DNA from: Acidobacteriota bacterium
GTDB lineage: Bacteria; Acidobacteriota; Vicinamibacteria; Vicinamibacterales; SCN-69-37
Length of the DNA: 64,000 nt
Direction of reading: 5' to 3'
Assembly: GCA_020853395.1 (NCBI GenBank)
Contig: JADYYY010000011.1
Location: 186,001-250,000 of the forward strand
Positions within the stretch are counted from its first letter, which is position 1. Each line of letters opens with the position of its first letter. The position numbers were made by a program, and so were the translations under genes. This document shows, in pieces, positions 52,801 through 60,316 of the stretch. The notes below the pieces were generated by a model, which made no database searches, was not told the origin of the DNA, and was given only the letters and a program-made list of their open reading frames with translations.

Positions 52801-53091
52801 GCTCGGAGGACCCTGAGCGCTCAGCGGCGGGGTCCGTTCTGAAGCAGCCTTGGATCGTCCGCCGCAGATGCGAACGGGCGCCGGCGTTGGGGAGACGAAC
52901 GTCCACGAACGCGACACTGACATCTCGAACGCAGGAGCAGCATGCCGACCGCGTACAGGCCGCCGACTCTCAAGCCGAGCACTGAGGCGGGATCGGCGTC
53001 GTGAACGGCTTCTTCCGACAGTCAGCCAGGCGATCTATCGTTCGCTGAAGCGCGAACAACCGCAAATGGCGTCGGCACCTGTTCGACGGGC
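52801..53091. other. 291-bp gap before the Fic pseudogene
   Basis: No convincing gene, hairpin or promoter is seen. The frame of the Fic gene is closed by a stop at 53002, so the missing N-terminal part of the Fic protein is not encoded here in readable form. Confidence 0.5.
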
Positions 53092-54161
53092 GTGGTCGGC
53101 CGGTTCAGTCCGGTCATCAGGCGCACGCCAGCACTGGCGACATACCTGTCTCTCGATCTCGCCGCTCGCGCCAGCGACACGGTGGGCCGCACGGGTGGAC
53201 ATTTGGTGGCACGTGCCGGCAGCTTCCTGCTCCTGGCCGACAGTCGGGCCAGCTTCCAGATCGAAGGTGAGCGCCCGCCTCGCAACCGCCTCGAACGCTG
53301 GGGGCGCACCGTGCTGCAGGCCGGCAGGAACGCGCTGATCCTCGACGAGATCGTCCGACTGCACAACGTGCTGATCGAGGACACGCGCTTCGTTCGTCTC
53401 GGGCTTCGCACCGAAGGCGTCTTCCTCGGCGAGCGCGATCACTTCGGTCACCCGCTCCCCGAGTTCATCGGTGCACGTCCGAACGACCTCACGGACCTGA
53501 TGGTCGGCCTTCTCGAAGCCAATGACCGCATGCGCGCCGACGGGCTCGATCCGGTGTTGCAGGCAGCTTCGACGGCCTTTGCGTTCGTGTACGTGCACCC
53601 GTTCGAGGACGGCAACGGGCGCCTGCATCGCTGTCTGATTCATCACGTGCTCGCCGAGCGTCGTTTCACGCCGGCAGGAATGGTGTTCCCGGTCTCGTCG
53701 GTGATGCTGGATCGGATCGATGACTATCGGAGGACACTGCAGCGCACTCCGGCCCGCTGATGCCGTTCATCGAGTGGCATCCGACCCCCGAACGGAACGT
53801 CGAGGGCCTGAACGACACCGCGGACTTCTACCGCTACTTCGACTGCACCGAGGCCGCCGAGTTTCTGTGCGCGTGCGTGCAACGCACGGTGGACGAGGAC
53901 CTGCCGCGCGAGATCGACTACCTGCGCCGGCACGACGAGGCTATTCAGCGCGTGATGGAGACCGTGGAGATGCCCGATCGCGTTGCCGAGAATCTGGTCA
54001 TGCTCATTCGTCAGAACGGTGGAGCGTTGTCGAAGAAGTCGCGACAGGGCGAATTCGCGCGGTTGACGGACGACGAAGTGCAGCGGATCGAACGCATCGT
54101 GGCGGATGCGTTCACCGGGTTTGCCGACGCGCCCGGAACGTTGCGCCAGCCATCTATGTAG
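53092..54161 (+). pseudogene. Fic-domain protein, N-terminally short and frameshifted
   Basis: Fic proteins transfer AMP or other phosphate-bearing groups from nucleotides to target proteins. The core motif HPFEDGNGRLHR (169-180) is intact, and SFQIEGE (54-60) fits the class II self-inhibitory motif (S/T)xxxE(G/N). The frame ends in QRTPAR at 53760, and the rest of the protein (PFIEWHPTPERNVEGLNDTA onwards to 54161) is in another frame. Restoring one G near 53742 gives LQAHSGPLMPFIEW, the sequence expected in this family. The roughly 100 residues that normally precede the ADSRASFQIEGE region also seem short. Either a decayed gene next to an integration site or a one-base assembly error. Confidence 0.82.
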
Positions 54162-54212
54162 TGGTCGGGGCGCAGAGATTCGAACTCGGGACCCCCTGCG
54201 CCCAAGGCAGGT
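54162..54212 (-). repeat. Truncated 3' half of tRNA-Pro, att-site repeat
   Basis: A 51-bp copy of the 3' half of the tRNA-Pro gene at 56381-56457, in the same orientation: CCA end, acceptor strand, T-arm, variable loop and anticodon arm, 44 of 51 bases identical. The stretch 54190-54212 (anticodon arm side) is identical over 23 bp to 56409-56431, while all 7 differences fall in or beside the T-arm. The 5' half of the tRNA is absent. This is the classic footprint left at the far end of an element that integrated into a tRNA gene. Confidence 0.85.
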
Positions 54213-54339
54213 TTAGGGTGATTACGCCTGCAATCGCCTGACGCGTCCTGACGTCTCATTTCGGCCAAATCACTCAGCAAATCAGTCGAAACTATTCAGT
54301 CACCCGTTTTCAGGATTCTGCTTGCATCGGCGCCGCATT

Positions 54340-54350
54340 GGACCCACGTT
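54340..54350. repeat. Possible integrase arm-type site, left
   Basis: GGACCCACGTT, matching GGACCCACATT at 56315-56325 at 10 of 11 bases in the same orientation. Tyrosine integrases with the DUF4102 arm-binding domain bind short direct repeats of this kind near each end of the element. Confidence 0.4.
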
Positions 54351-54456
54351 CGGGCATCGGACGCCGCCACACCGGGGCTCCCTGCTCAGGCCGCAGGTGC
54401 CATCCACGTCGGAAGCGCCGCGGTACGCCTGGCGAAGCCGAGCCCATGGAGAAGAC

Positions 54457-54972
54457 ATGCCGCAGCTCAAGCCGCTGACCGACGCCGCTGCGCGCGCCTG
54501 CCGTCCCAAGGCTGATCGCTACGACGTGCCTGATGGACGTGTCTCCGGACTCGTGCTGTCCATCCTGCCCTCCGGCCGGAAGCAGTGGGCGTTCCGTTAT
54601 CGAACGCAGGGAAAGCGTCGCCGCATGATTCTGGGTGAGTTCGGCGACTTCCCGAAGCACACGCTCTCGAAAGCACGTGAGGCCGCCGAGAAGCACCGAC
54701 CGCGGATCCGCGAAGGCACCGATCCCGTCGCCGAGCGTGCCGCCGCGAAAGCTCTGCCCGCCGACACTGTCGATGCGCTCGCCGAGGCATACCTGAAGAA
54801 GCATGTTCAGGTTCACTATCGCCGGCCCGATGAGGAGGAGCGAATTCTGAACGCCTATGTCTTGCCGGCGTGGGCGTCACTTTGCCTCCAGCAACGCACC
54901 GAGCTCGCGCGTCATGGCCTTGATCCGACCGAGGGACTGTTTCGCGGCAGCGATCCCGAGCGGCTTGGCTGA
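54457..54972 (+). pseudogene. Tyrosine integrase remnant (N-terminal arm-binding domain only)
   Basis: The first 139 residues match P4-type phage and island integrases: the DUF4102 arm-binding domain (TDAAARACRPKADRYDVPDG, GLVLSILPSGRKQWAFRYR, MILGEFGDFPKHTLSKAREA) and the start of the core-binding domain (EAYLKKHVQVHYRRPDEEER). Homology ends at about base 54873 (VLPAW), and the remaining frame to 54972 is antisense to the next gene. The whole catalytic domain with its Arg-His-Arg-Tyr residues is missing, so the element cannot excise on its own. ATG 54457 follows GGAGAAGAC. Confidence 0.88.
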
Positions 54973-55215
54973 GAACACGCGCTTCGAACGGCCGCCGCGC
55001 ACGGGCGTCGGATCGCCGTAGCGCGACGTCAGCAGTCCCTTTTCCTCAAGGCGTTGCAGTGTGATGAGAACGGCAGGCCGCGATGCCTTCCGGCCCGTCG
55101 TCTGCGCGATGTCATCGGCGATCGCGAGGGGGTACGCGTCCTCCGCCAGCTTGAGTACGGCGAGCAGAACGAGAAGCTCGAACTCACCCACGGTCGGTGG
55201 CGTCACCCTTGTCAT
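54877..55215 (-). CDS. PadR-family transcriptional regulator
   Basis: A 112-residue winged-helix protein: VGEFELLVLLAVLKLAEDAY, LAIADDIAQTTGRKASRPAV, LITLQRLEEKGLLTSRYGDP and RGGRSKRVFSAKPLGIAA follow the PadR fold, including the recognition helix and wing. PadR regulators in Acidobacteriota often control ADOP permeases, yet none is adjacent here. It lies inside the tRNA-Pro element and its 3' end coincides with the point where the integrase homology stops, suggesting a deletion joined the two. ATG 55215 was chosen; GTAACAATATTAC (55223-55235), an imperfect dyad just upstream, may be its operator. Confidence 0.88.
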   Translation of the reverse strand: MTRVTPPTVGEFELLVLLAVLKLAEDAYPLAIADDIAQTTGRKASRPAVLITLQRLEEKGLLTSRYGDPTPVRGGRSKRVFSAKPLGIAAAKQSLGRIKAMTRELGALLEAK

Positions 55216-55222
55216 GGTGACG

Positions 55223-55235
55223 GTAACAATATTAC
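55223..55235. promoter_or_regulatory. AT-rich dyad upstream of PadR gene
   Basis: GTAACAATATTAC, with GTAA and TTAC ends, 8 bp before the PadR start. It is strikingly AT-rich for this genome and contains a -10-like TAATAT on the minus strand. Candidate promoter/operator for autoregulation. Confidence 0.4.
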
Positions 55236-55475
55236 TCTTATGACCGGAGCGCAAGGCCGTTCTGGACCAGCGCCGGAACTGTTCGGACGAGCGGGAGTGC
55301 CACCTGCCGGGCAACGAGAGCCAATTCGGCTCGTAGATATGGCAAGCGGTCCGGCTGGCTGAGGCGCTTGGCGACGACGGCAGTTGAGCATCAGTCAGAA
55401 GTGGCCGATGCGATTCCGGTCATCTCCGCATTTCGTCTCCGATTTACGGTTTCTCTCGGAAGGGGGCTCTTTCCC

Positions 55476-56201
55476 GTGCACAAGAACCTGCGCCGTGACC
55501 TGCGTCTCTTCAAGGCCTTCAGTCTTGGCAACACGTGTGTACTCTTCGCGCTCAGCGTTGCCACATGTCGTCCGGCAGAGGTAACTCGAGCCGCATTTGA
55601 ACAGGTTGACGTCGAACGTCTGAATATCGTCGAGTCAGATGGGCGCATCCGCATGGTGTTGGCCAACAGTTCGCGCCAGGCCGACACGGTGATCGATGGC
55701 AAGGTCATCGCTGCGGGACGAGACCGACCTGCCGGCATGATCTTCTTCAACGAGGAAGGTAGTGAAGTTGGTGGGCTCGTTTTCACCGGACGCAAGAAAG
55801 ATGGCGTCACCGAAGCGGCCGGTAGTTTGACTTTCGATCGCTACAACCAAGATCAGACTGTCCAGGTGGAATACTCCGAACACGGGAGCCAGTACCGAGC
55901 CGGCTTGCGGGTTATCGACAGGCCAGCCACCTCGCTGGCCACCGTCGCCGACCTCAGCGCCAAGCGAGAAGCGGCGCAGAGCCCTGCGGAACGAGCGGAG
56001 ATTGAGCGCGAGATGATGGCGAAGATGGGTATCGCTTCCGAGCGGACCTTCGTCGGTCGGTCACACGACGGAAACGCTGCAATCGTTCTGTCCGATGCTT
56101 CATCGCGACCACGCCTCGTGCTCAGCGTAGCGCCGGACGGCACGGCAAAGGTTCAGTTTCTCGATGAGCGCGCTCGCATCACCAGGGAGATCGTGCCGTG
56201 A
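55476..56201 (+). CDS. Exported or membrane-anchored protein of unknown function
   Basis: A 241-residue protein with one N-terminal hydrophobic segment (GNTCVLFALSVATCRP). The mature part has repeated beta-hairpin units: FEQVDVERLNIVESDGRIRM, AGMIFFNEEGSEVGGLVFTG, LTFDRYNQDQTVQVEYSEHG, GNAAIVLSDASSRPRLVLSV and AKVQFLDERARI. I recognise this pattern as a widespread hypothetical family but know no function. The GTG at 55476 follows GGAAGGGGG and begins the hydrophobic segment; the frame is open to 55368. It is the only apparently intact cargo gene inside the tRNA-Pro element besides PadR. Confidence 0.7.
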   Translation: MHKNLRRDLRLFKAFSLGNTCVLFALSVATCRPAEVTRAAFEQVDVERLNIVESDGRIRMVLANSSRQADTVIDGKVIAAGRDRPAGMIFFNEEGSEVGGLVFTGRKKDGVTEAAGSLTFDRYNQDQTVQVEYSEHGSQYRAGLRVIDRPATSLATVADLSAKREAAQSPAERAEIEREMMAKMGIASERTFVGRSHDGNAAIVLSDASSRPRLVLSVAPDGTAKVQFLDERARITREIVP

Positions 56202-56314
56202 GCCCGTCGGTCGAACGAAACCTGGTGGCAGCCTGAATCGCGTCGGCGAAGGAGGGGCAACCTCAACGTCTGAACCCTCGGCCGGGAGGCGCAGGTGACC
56301 CGTGCGCCGGATGT

Positions 56315-56334
56315 GGACCCACATTGAACCCACG
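56315..56334. repeat. Possible integrase arm-type sites, right
   Basis: GGACCCACATT (56315-56325) directly followed by GAACCCACG (56326-56334), two near-repeats of the left-end site at 54340-54350. They lie 47 bp from the intact tRNA-Pro end, where arm sites of an integrated element are expected. Confidence 0.4.
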
Positions 56335-56380
56335 CGAGGATTTCGCGGAAGATGGCCGACCGAAATGAGGCCGGTTCTAT

Positions 56381-56457
56381 TGGTCGGGGCGACTGGATTC
56401 GAACCAGCGACCCCCTGCGCCCAAGGCAGGTGCGCTACCAGGCTGCGCTACGCCCCG
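56381..56457 (-). tRNA. tRNA-Pro (anticodon UGG)
   Basis: A 77-nt gene with encoded CCA. The 7-bp acceptor stem pairs CGGGGCG with CGCCCCG, the D-arm has AGCCTGGTA, the anticodon stem CCTGC/GCAGG encloses CTTGGGC (anticodon TGG) and the T-loop is TTCGAAT. Canonical proline tRNA. Its 3' half is repeated at 54162-54212, so this gene was the target of the integration event and was rebuilt by it. Confidence 0.97.
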
Positions 56458-56539
56458 ACCGGAACGTCCATCCTATCAGCAGGCGACACGACGTCCCCGA
56501 CGGGCGTAGGATCGTGCCTCCCATCACCTGGAGGGTCTC

Positions 56540-57412
56540 ATGATCACGCGCGATCTTCAGGCCGGCCTCACGTGCGCGGCGCTGTTCGCCGGCGTCGCCG
56601 GCCTCGCCTCCCAGGCGGCCCAGACGCCTGCACCGCCCAGGCAGGGCCACGCGTACGACGAGCAGAACAAAGGCAGGACCGACGAAGTGCAGCCCGGGCA
56701 GACCGGGTTCGTCACGATCTTCGACGGCCGCTCGATGAACGGCTGGAGCGTCAGCGCGAAGTCACGTCACAGCTCGGTGAGCGGCAACAAGACCGGTGGG
56801 GCCTGGCAGATACGCGACGGCGTGCTCCTCGGCACGCAGGACGTGCCCGGCAATGGCGGCCTGTTCATCACGGACCGGAAGTACGGCGACTTCGAGGTCG
56901 TGCTCGAGATGCGCAACGACTTCGGCATCGACAGCGGCATCTATCTCCGCAGCACCGACACCGGCACGGCCTACCAGATCATGATCGACTACCGTCGGTG
57001 GGGCGCGCTCGGCGGCGTGTACGGCGAGAACATGAAGCCGGGCTTCAACGTCGCGCCGTTCAACTTCACCGATGCGCCCGACCGGATCTTCCTCACCGGC
57101 AACGCGCCGATGCCTGTCCTGCCCGCGGCCTGGCCGTCCTTCTGGAGGCACGGCCAATGGAACGAGTTCCGCGCGCGCATCGTCGGCAACCCGGCCCACG
57201 TCACGACCTGGATCAACGGTGTGCAGTTCCTGGACTGGACCGACACGATGCCGCGCCTCGCCGACGGCTTTCTGGCTCTGCAGGTGCACGGCGGGCTCGA
57301 GTGGGTGCAAGGCAAGGACTGGGTCGGCGTGGACGGCTCGAAGGGCGGCGAGACGGACTTCACGAAGCGCTCCGTGCGATACCGGAACATCAGGCTCAAG
57401 GAGCTGCCCTGA
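56540..57412 (+). CDS. Exported DUF1080 (3-keto-disaccharide hydrolase family) protein
   Basis: A 290-residue protein with signal peptide (TCAALFAGVAGLASQAA). The concanavalin-like DUF1080 domain spans about 55-288: GFVTIFDGRSMNGWSV, WQIRDGVLLGTQ, YGDFEVVLEMRNDFGIDSGI, WNEFRARIVGNPAHVTTWIN and FLALQVHGGLEWV, ending RYRNIRLKEL. Characterised relatives cleave 3-keto-disaccharides or 3-keto-glycosides. It lies 69 bp upstream of the second cytochrome c-PQQ dehydrogenase pair, so a link between sugar oxidation and cleavage is plausible (inference). Start supported by CTGGAGGGTCTC. Confidence 0.92.
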   Translation: MITRDLQAGLTCAALFAGVAGLASQAAQTPAPPRQGHAYDEQNKGRTDEVQPGQTGFVTIFDGRSMNGWSVSAKSRHSSVSGNKTGGAWQIRDGVLLGTQDVPGNGGLFITDRKYGDFEVVLEMRNDFGIDSGIYLRSTDTGTAYQIMIDYRRWGALGGVYGENMKPGFNVAPFNFTDAPDRIFLTGNAPMPVLPAAWPSFWRHGQWNEFRARIVGNPAHVTTWINGVQFLDWTDTMPRLADGFLALQVHGGLEWVQGKDWVGVDGSKGGETDFTKRSVRYRNIRLKELP

Positions 57413-57481
57413 CGCGTCCGGCCCTGGAAACGGCGAAGCCCGTGCGGACGTAAGTGCGAGAAACACAATCGGAGGCCCGAG

Positions 57482-58459
57482 ATGACAGCAGCGACGCGTC
57501 TGACCACCGCCGTCGTTCTCGCGATCGCGGCAACGACCGGCTACGGCCTCGCCCAGGGGGCTGGCCAGCCTGCCGCACCCGCTCCCGGACGAGGTCAGGC
57601 GCCCGCGTCGCCCGACGCGGGACGAGGCCAGGCGCCGGCGCCTCCGGATGCTGGTCGAGGCCGCGTCGGCGCGCCGGCCGGCGCGCGGCGCGGCGGCTTC
57701 ACCCAGTTCGTCCGCCCGATCGCCACGCAGGACGTGATCGTCCGCGGCAAGGCGCTCTACGAGAACAACTGCGCGAGCTGTCACGCCGCCGACCTGCGCG
57801 GCACCGCCGACGGCAAGAACCCGAACCTGCTGCGCTCGGGCGTCGCGCTCCGCGACCAGCACGGCGAGCTCATCGGCGCGCGCGCCAGGACACACACGCC
57901 GCCGCTCACGCTCGTGCAGGACGACATCGCGGCGGTCGCCGAGTACATCCACAGCGTCCATGCGACGATGGGCGGACAGGGAAGCCCGCCGGGCCGAAAC
58001 CCCACGGACGTGACGTTGAACGTGCTCGTCGGCGATGCGAGGAGCGGCGAAGCCGCCTTCGCCCAACGCTGCGCCGCCTGCCACTCGGTGACCGGCAACC
58101 TGCGCGGTATCGGATCGAAATTCTCCGACCCGCGCGCGCTGCAGAACGGATGGGTGAGCGGTTCGATGAGCGTCTTCGGACGTGGACGCGGCGGCGGAGG
58201 CGGACCCGTGCCCGCCACGGTGACGCTCGCCGACGGCTCGAAGCTCGACGGCACGCTCCTCCGCGAAGACGACTTCCTCGTCGTGCTGCAGCTTCCCGAC
58301 GGCACGCGCAGGAGCATGGCGCGCGCCGACGGCATCCCGAAAGTCGAGACCAAGGATCCGAAGGTGGGGCACATCGACGCGATCGTGAAGCTCGCCCACG
58401 ACGACACGACGAGCAAGATCATGCACGACATCACCGCCTATCTCTGGTCGGTCAAGTAG
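57482..58459 (+). CDS. Di-haem cytochrome c with inserted beta-barrel domain
   Basis: A 325-residue periplasmic cytochrome, paralogue of 3-788. Signal peptide (LTTAVVLAIAATTGYGLAQG), then a Pro/Gly/Ala-rich linker, haem site 1 CASCH (97-101) and haem site 2 CAACH (197-201). The Met-rich loop seen in the paralogue (MPAMPP) is replaced here by RTHTPPL, so domain 1 lacks the usual axial Met; a His is available nearby. After haem 2 there is a Gly-rich linker and an Sm/SH3-like insert (ATVTLADGSKLDGTLLREDD) before the last helix (MHDITAYLWSVK). It probably passes electrons from the dehydrogenase encoded 34 bp downstream. Confidence 0.92.
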   Translation: MTAATRLTTAVVLAIAATTGYGLAQGAGQPAAPAPGRGQAPASPDAGRGQAPAPPDAGRGRVGAPAGARRGGFTQFVRPIATQDVIVRGKALYENNCASCHAADLRGTADGKNPNLLRSGVALRDQHGELIGARARTHTPPLTLVQDDIAAVAEYIHSVHATMGGQGSPPGRNPTDVTLNVLVGDARSGEAAFAQRCAACHSVTGNLRGIGSKFSDPRALQNGWVSGSMSVFGRGRGGGGGPVPATVTLADGSKLDGTLLREDDFLVVLQLPDGTRRSMARADGIPKVETKDPKVGHIDAIVKLAHDDTTSKIMHDITAYLWSVK

Positions 58460-58493
58460 TCGCCGGGAACAGAGCGCAAGAGAGGCCGCGATC

Positions 58494-60296
58494 ATGAAGA
58501 GACTCGTCCTCACGCTGTCGTTCGCCGCCGCGTCGGCGCTCATCGCCGCGCAGGCACAGAACCCTACTCCGTACTACGCCCCCAGCGGTCCGACGCCGCT
58601 CGGGCCCGGTGATCCAGGCTGGACAGGGGAGACCGTGCAGACCGGCCAGTTGCCGCCCGACGTGGGCGGCCTCGATCAAGCCCGGATCTACAAGCCGCTC
58701 TCCGACGAGTGGACGAGCTACTCGGGCGACCTCACGGGCAAGCGCTACAGCGCGCTGAAGCTCGTCACGAAGGACAACGTCAAGCACCTCAGCCTGAAGT
58801 GGATCACGCCGCTCGTCCAGGGCTGCGGCCCCACCGGTACGCCGCCGGCGGCACCGGCAGGATTCGGCGGCGGAGGCGGCGGCCGCGGCGGTCCGGCCGG
58901 TCCAACCTATCCGATCGTCGCCGGCGGGCTCGGCACCGGTGAAGCGAACAGTTGCGGGCCCGCGCGGATCGGCGGCGGCATCCTGATGGTCGACGGCCGG
59001 CTGTACGCCGCCTCGCCGAACAACGTGTTCGCCGTGGACGCACGCGACGGCGCGGTGCTCTGGCACAACTACTGGAAGTCGCGCGGTGGCACGACGACCG
59101 GCACGCGCGGGCCCGGCATGCTCGGCAACCTCATCTACTTCTCGCAGCACGACGATTGGGTCGTCGCGCTCGACGCCCGCAACGGCAAGGAAGTGTGGCG
59201 CCACGAGGTCGCGCCGTTCGACCAGCAGTACTTCACCTCCAACGCGCCGATGCCGATCAAGGGCCATCTGCTCGTCGGCACGGGCAACGACCTCGACGCG
59301 CCCGCGTTCCTGAAGTCGCTCGATCCGAAGACCGGCGCCATGCGGTGGATCCGGTACTCGACGCCGCAGCAGCCCGGCGACTTCGGGCTCGAGACATGGG
59401 CCAGCCTCGATGCCGCGAAGCATGGCAACGGCGCCACCTGGATCCCGGGCGTGTACGATCCGGAGCTGAACCTCTACTACTACGGCACCGGCAACCCGAC
59501 GCCGGCCTACACGCAGGGGCGCGGCGAAGGCGACAACCTGTTCACGTCGGCGCTGCTCGCCGTGAACGTCGACACGGGCAAGATTCAGTGGTGGTACCAG
59601 ACCTCGCCGCACGACACGCACGACTGGGACTCGACGCAGACGCCCGTCATCGTGGACGCGCCGTTCAACGGCCGAGTGCGCAAGCTGATCATGACCGCTA
59701 CCCGCAACGGCTACTTCTTCGTGCTGGATCGCGTGACGGGCGAGCACCTCGTGACGAGCAAGATCGGGCTGACGAACGTGTGGGCGCAGGGCCTCGATTC
59801 GAAAGGGCAGCCGAAGCGCAACCCGTACAAGGACGCGCTCGTGGCCGGCACGCTCGTCAACAGCAGCGTGCTGAACTACCCGCCCCCGACGTTCTCACCG
59901 GACACGGGCCTGTTCTACGTCAACGAGAACAACTCGCTGTCGGTCAGCTACCTGATGGAGCCCGATCCGCGCGGCTCGATGGGCCTCGGCGGCACGAGCG
60001 GTGGCGGCGGCGTGTCGCTCCCCTCCTACATCGTCGCGATCGACTACAAGACGGGGAACATCGCGTGGCGCAAGAAGATGACGGGAGGAAGTCCCGGCTT
60101 GTTGACCACGGCCGGCGGTGTGCTGTTCGTGAGCAACGGCCAGAACGCGGAAGCGTGGGACGCGGCGACGGGCAAGGGGCTCTGGTACTCGCAGATCGGC
60201 GGCCTGCAGAGCCCGCCCGAGACGTTCATGCTCGACGGCAAGCAGCACGTGCTGTTCACGAGCAACGGCTCGCTCTACATGTTCGTCTTGAACTGA
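58494..60296 (+). CDS. PQQ-dependent (quinoprotein) dehydrogenase
   Basis: A 600-residue periplasmic quinoprotein, paralogue of 785-2506, with signal peptide KRLVLTLSFAAASALIAA. Shared hallmarks: YSGDLTGKRYSAL, GTGNPTP (Asn334), HDTHDWD (Asp377 catalytic position, Asp379 two residues on, as in lanthanide-type enzymes) and the C-terminal GKQHVLFTSNGSLYMFVL. It has a longer N-terminal region with a Pro-rich stretch and two extra cysteines (Cys111, Cys154) that might form a disulphide. No haem domain and no vicinal Cys-Cys. Co-directional with the cytochrome c gene, 34 bp apart. Substrate unknown; an alcohol or sugar is likely. Confidence 0.93.
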   Translation: MKRLVLTLSFAAASALIAAQAQNPTPYYAPSGPTPLGPGDPGWTGETVQTGQLPPDVGGLDQARIYKPLSDEWTSYSGDLTGKRYSALKLVTKDNVKHLSLKWITPLVQGCGPTGTPPAAPAGFGGGGGGRGGPAGPTYPIVAGGLGTGEANSCGPARIGGGILMVDGRLYAASPNNVFAVDARDGAVLWHNYWKSRGGTTTGTRGPGMLGNLIYFSQHDDWVVALDARNGKEVWRHEVAPFDQQYFTSNAPMPIKGHLLVGTGNDLDAPAFLKSLDPKTGAMRWIRYSTPQQPGDFGLETWASLDAAKHGNGATWIPGVYDPELNLYYYGTGNPTPAYTQGRGEGDNLFTSALLAVNVDTGKIQWWYQTSPHDTHDWDSTQTPVIVDAPFNGRVRKLIMTATRNGYFFVLDRVTGEHLVTSKIGLTNVWAQGLDSKGQPKRNPYKDALVAGTLVNSSVLNYPPPTFSPDTGLFYVNENNSLSVSYLMEPDPRGSMGLGGTSGGGGVSLPSYIVAIDYKTGNIAWRKKMTGGSPGLLTTAGGVLFVSNGQNAEAWDAATGKGLWYSQIGGLQSPPETFMLDGKQHVLFTSNGSLYMFVLN

Positions 60297-60316
60297 CGCG
60301 GGACCGACTTCGCCAT

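Noticed and set aside
54162-54212. A second functional tRNA-Pro gene
   Set aside because: Only the 3' half is present; the D-arm and 5' acceptor strand are missing, so it is an integration footprint.
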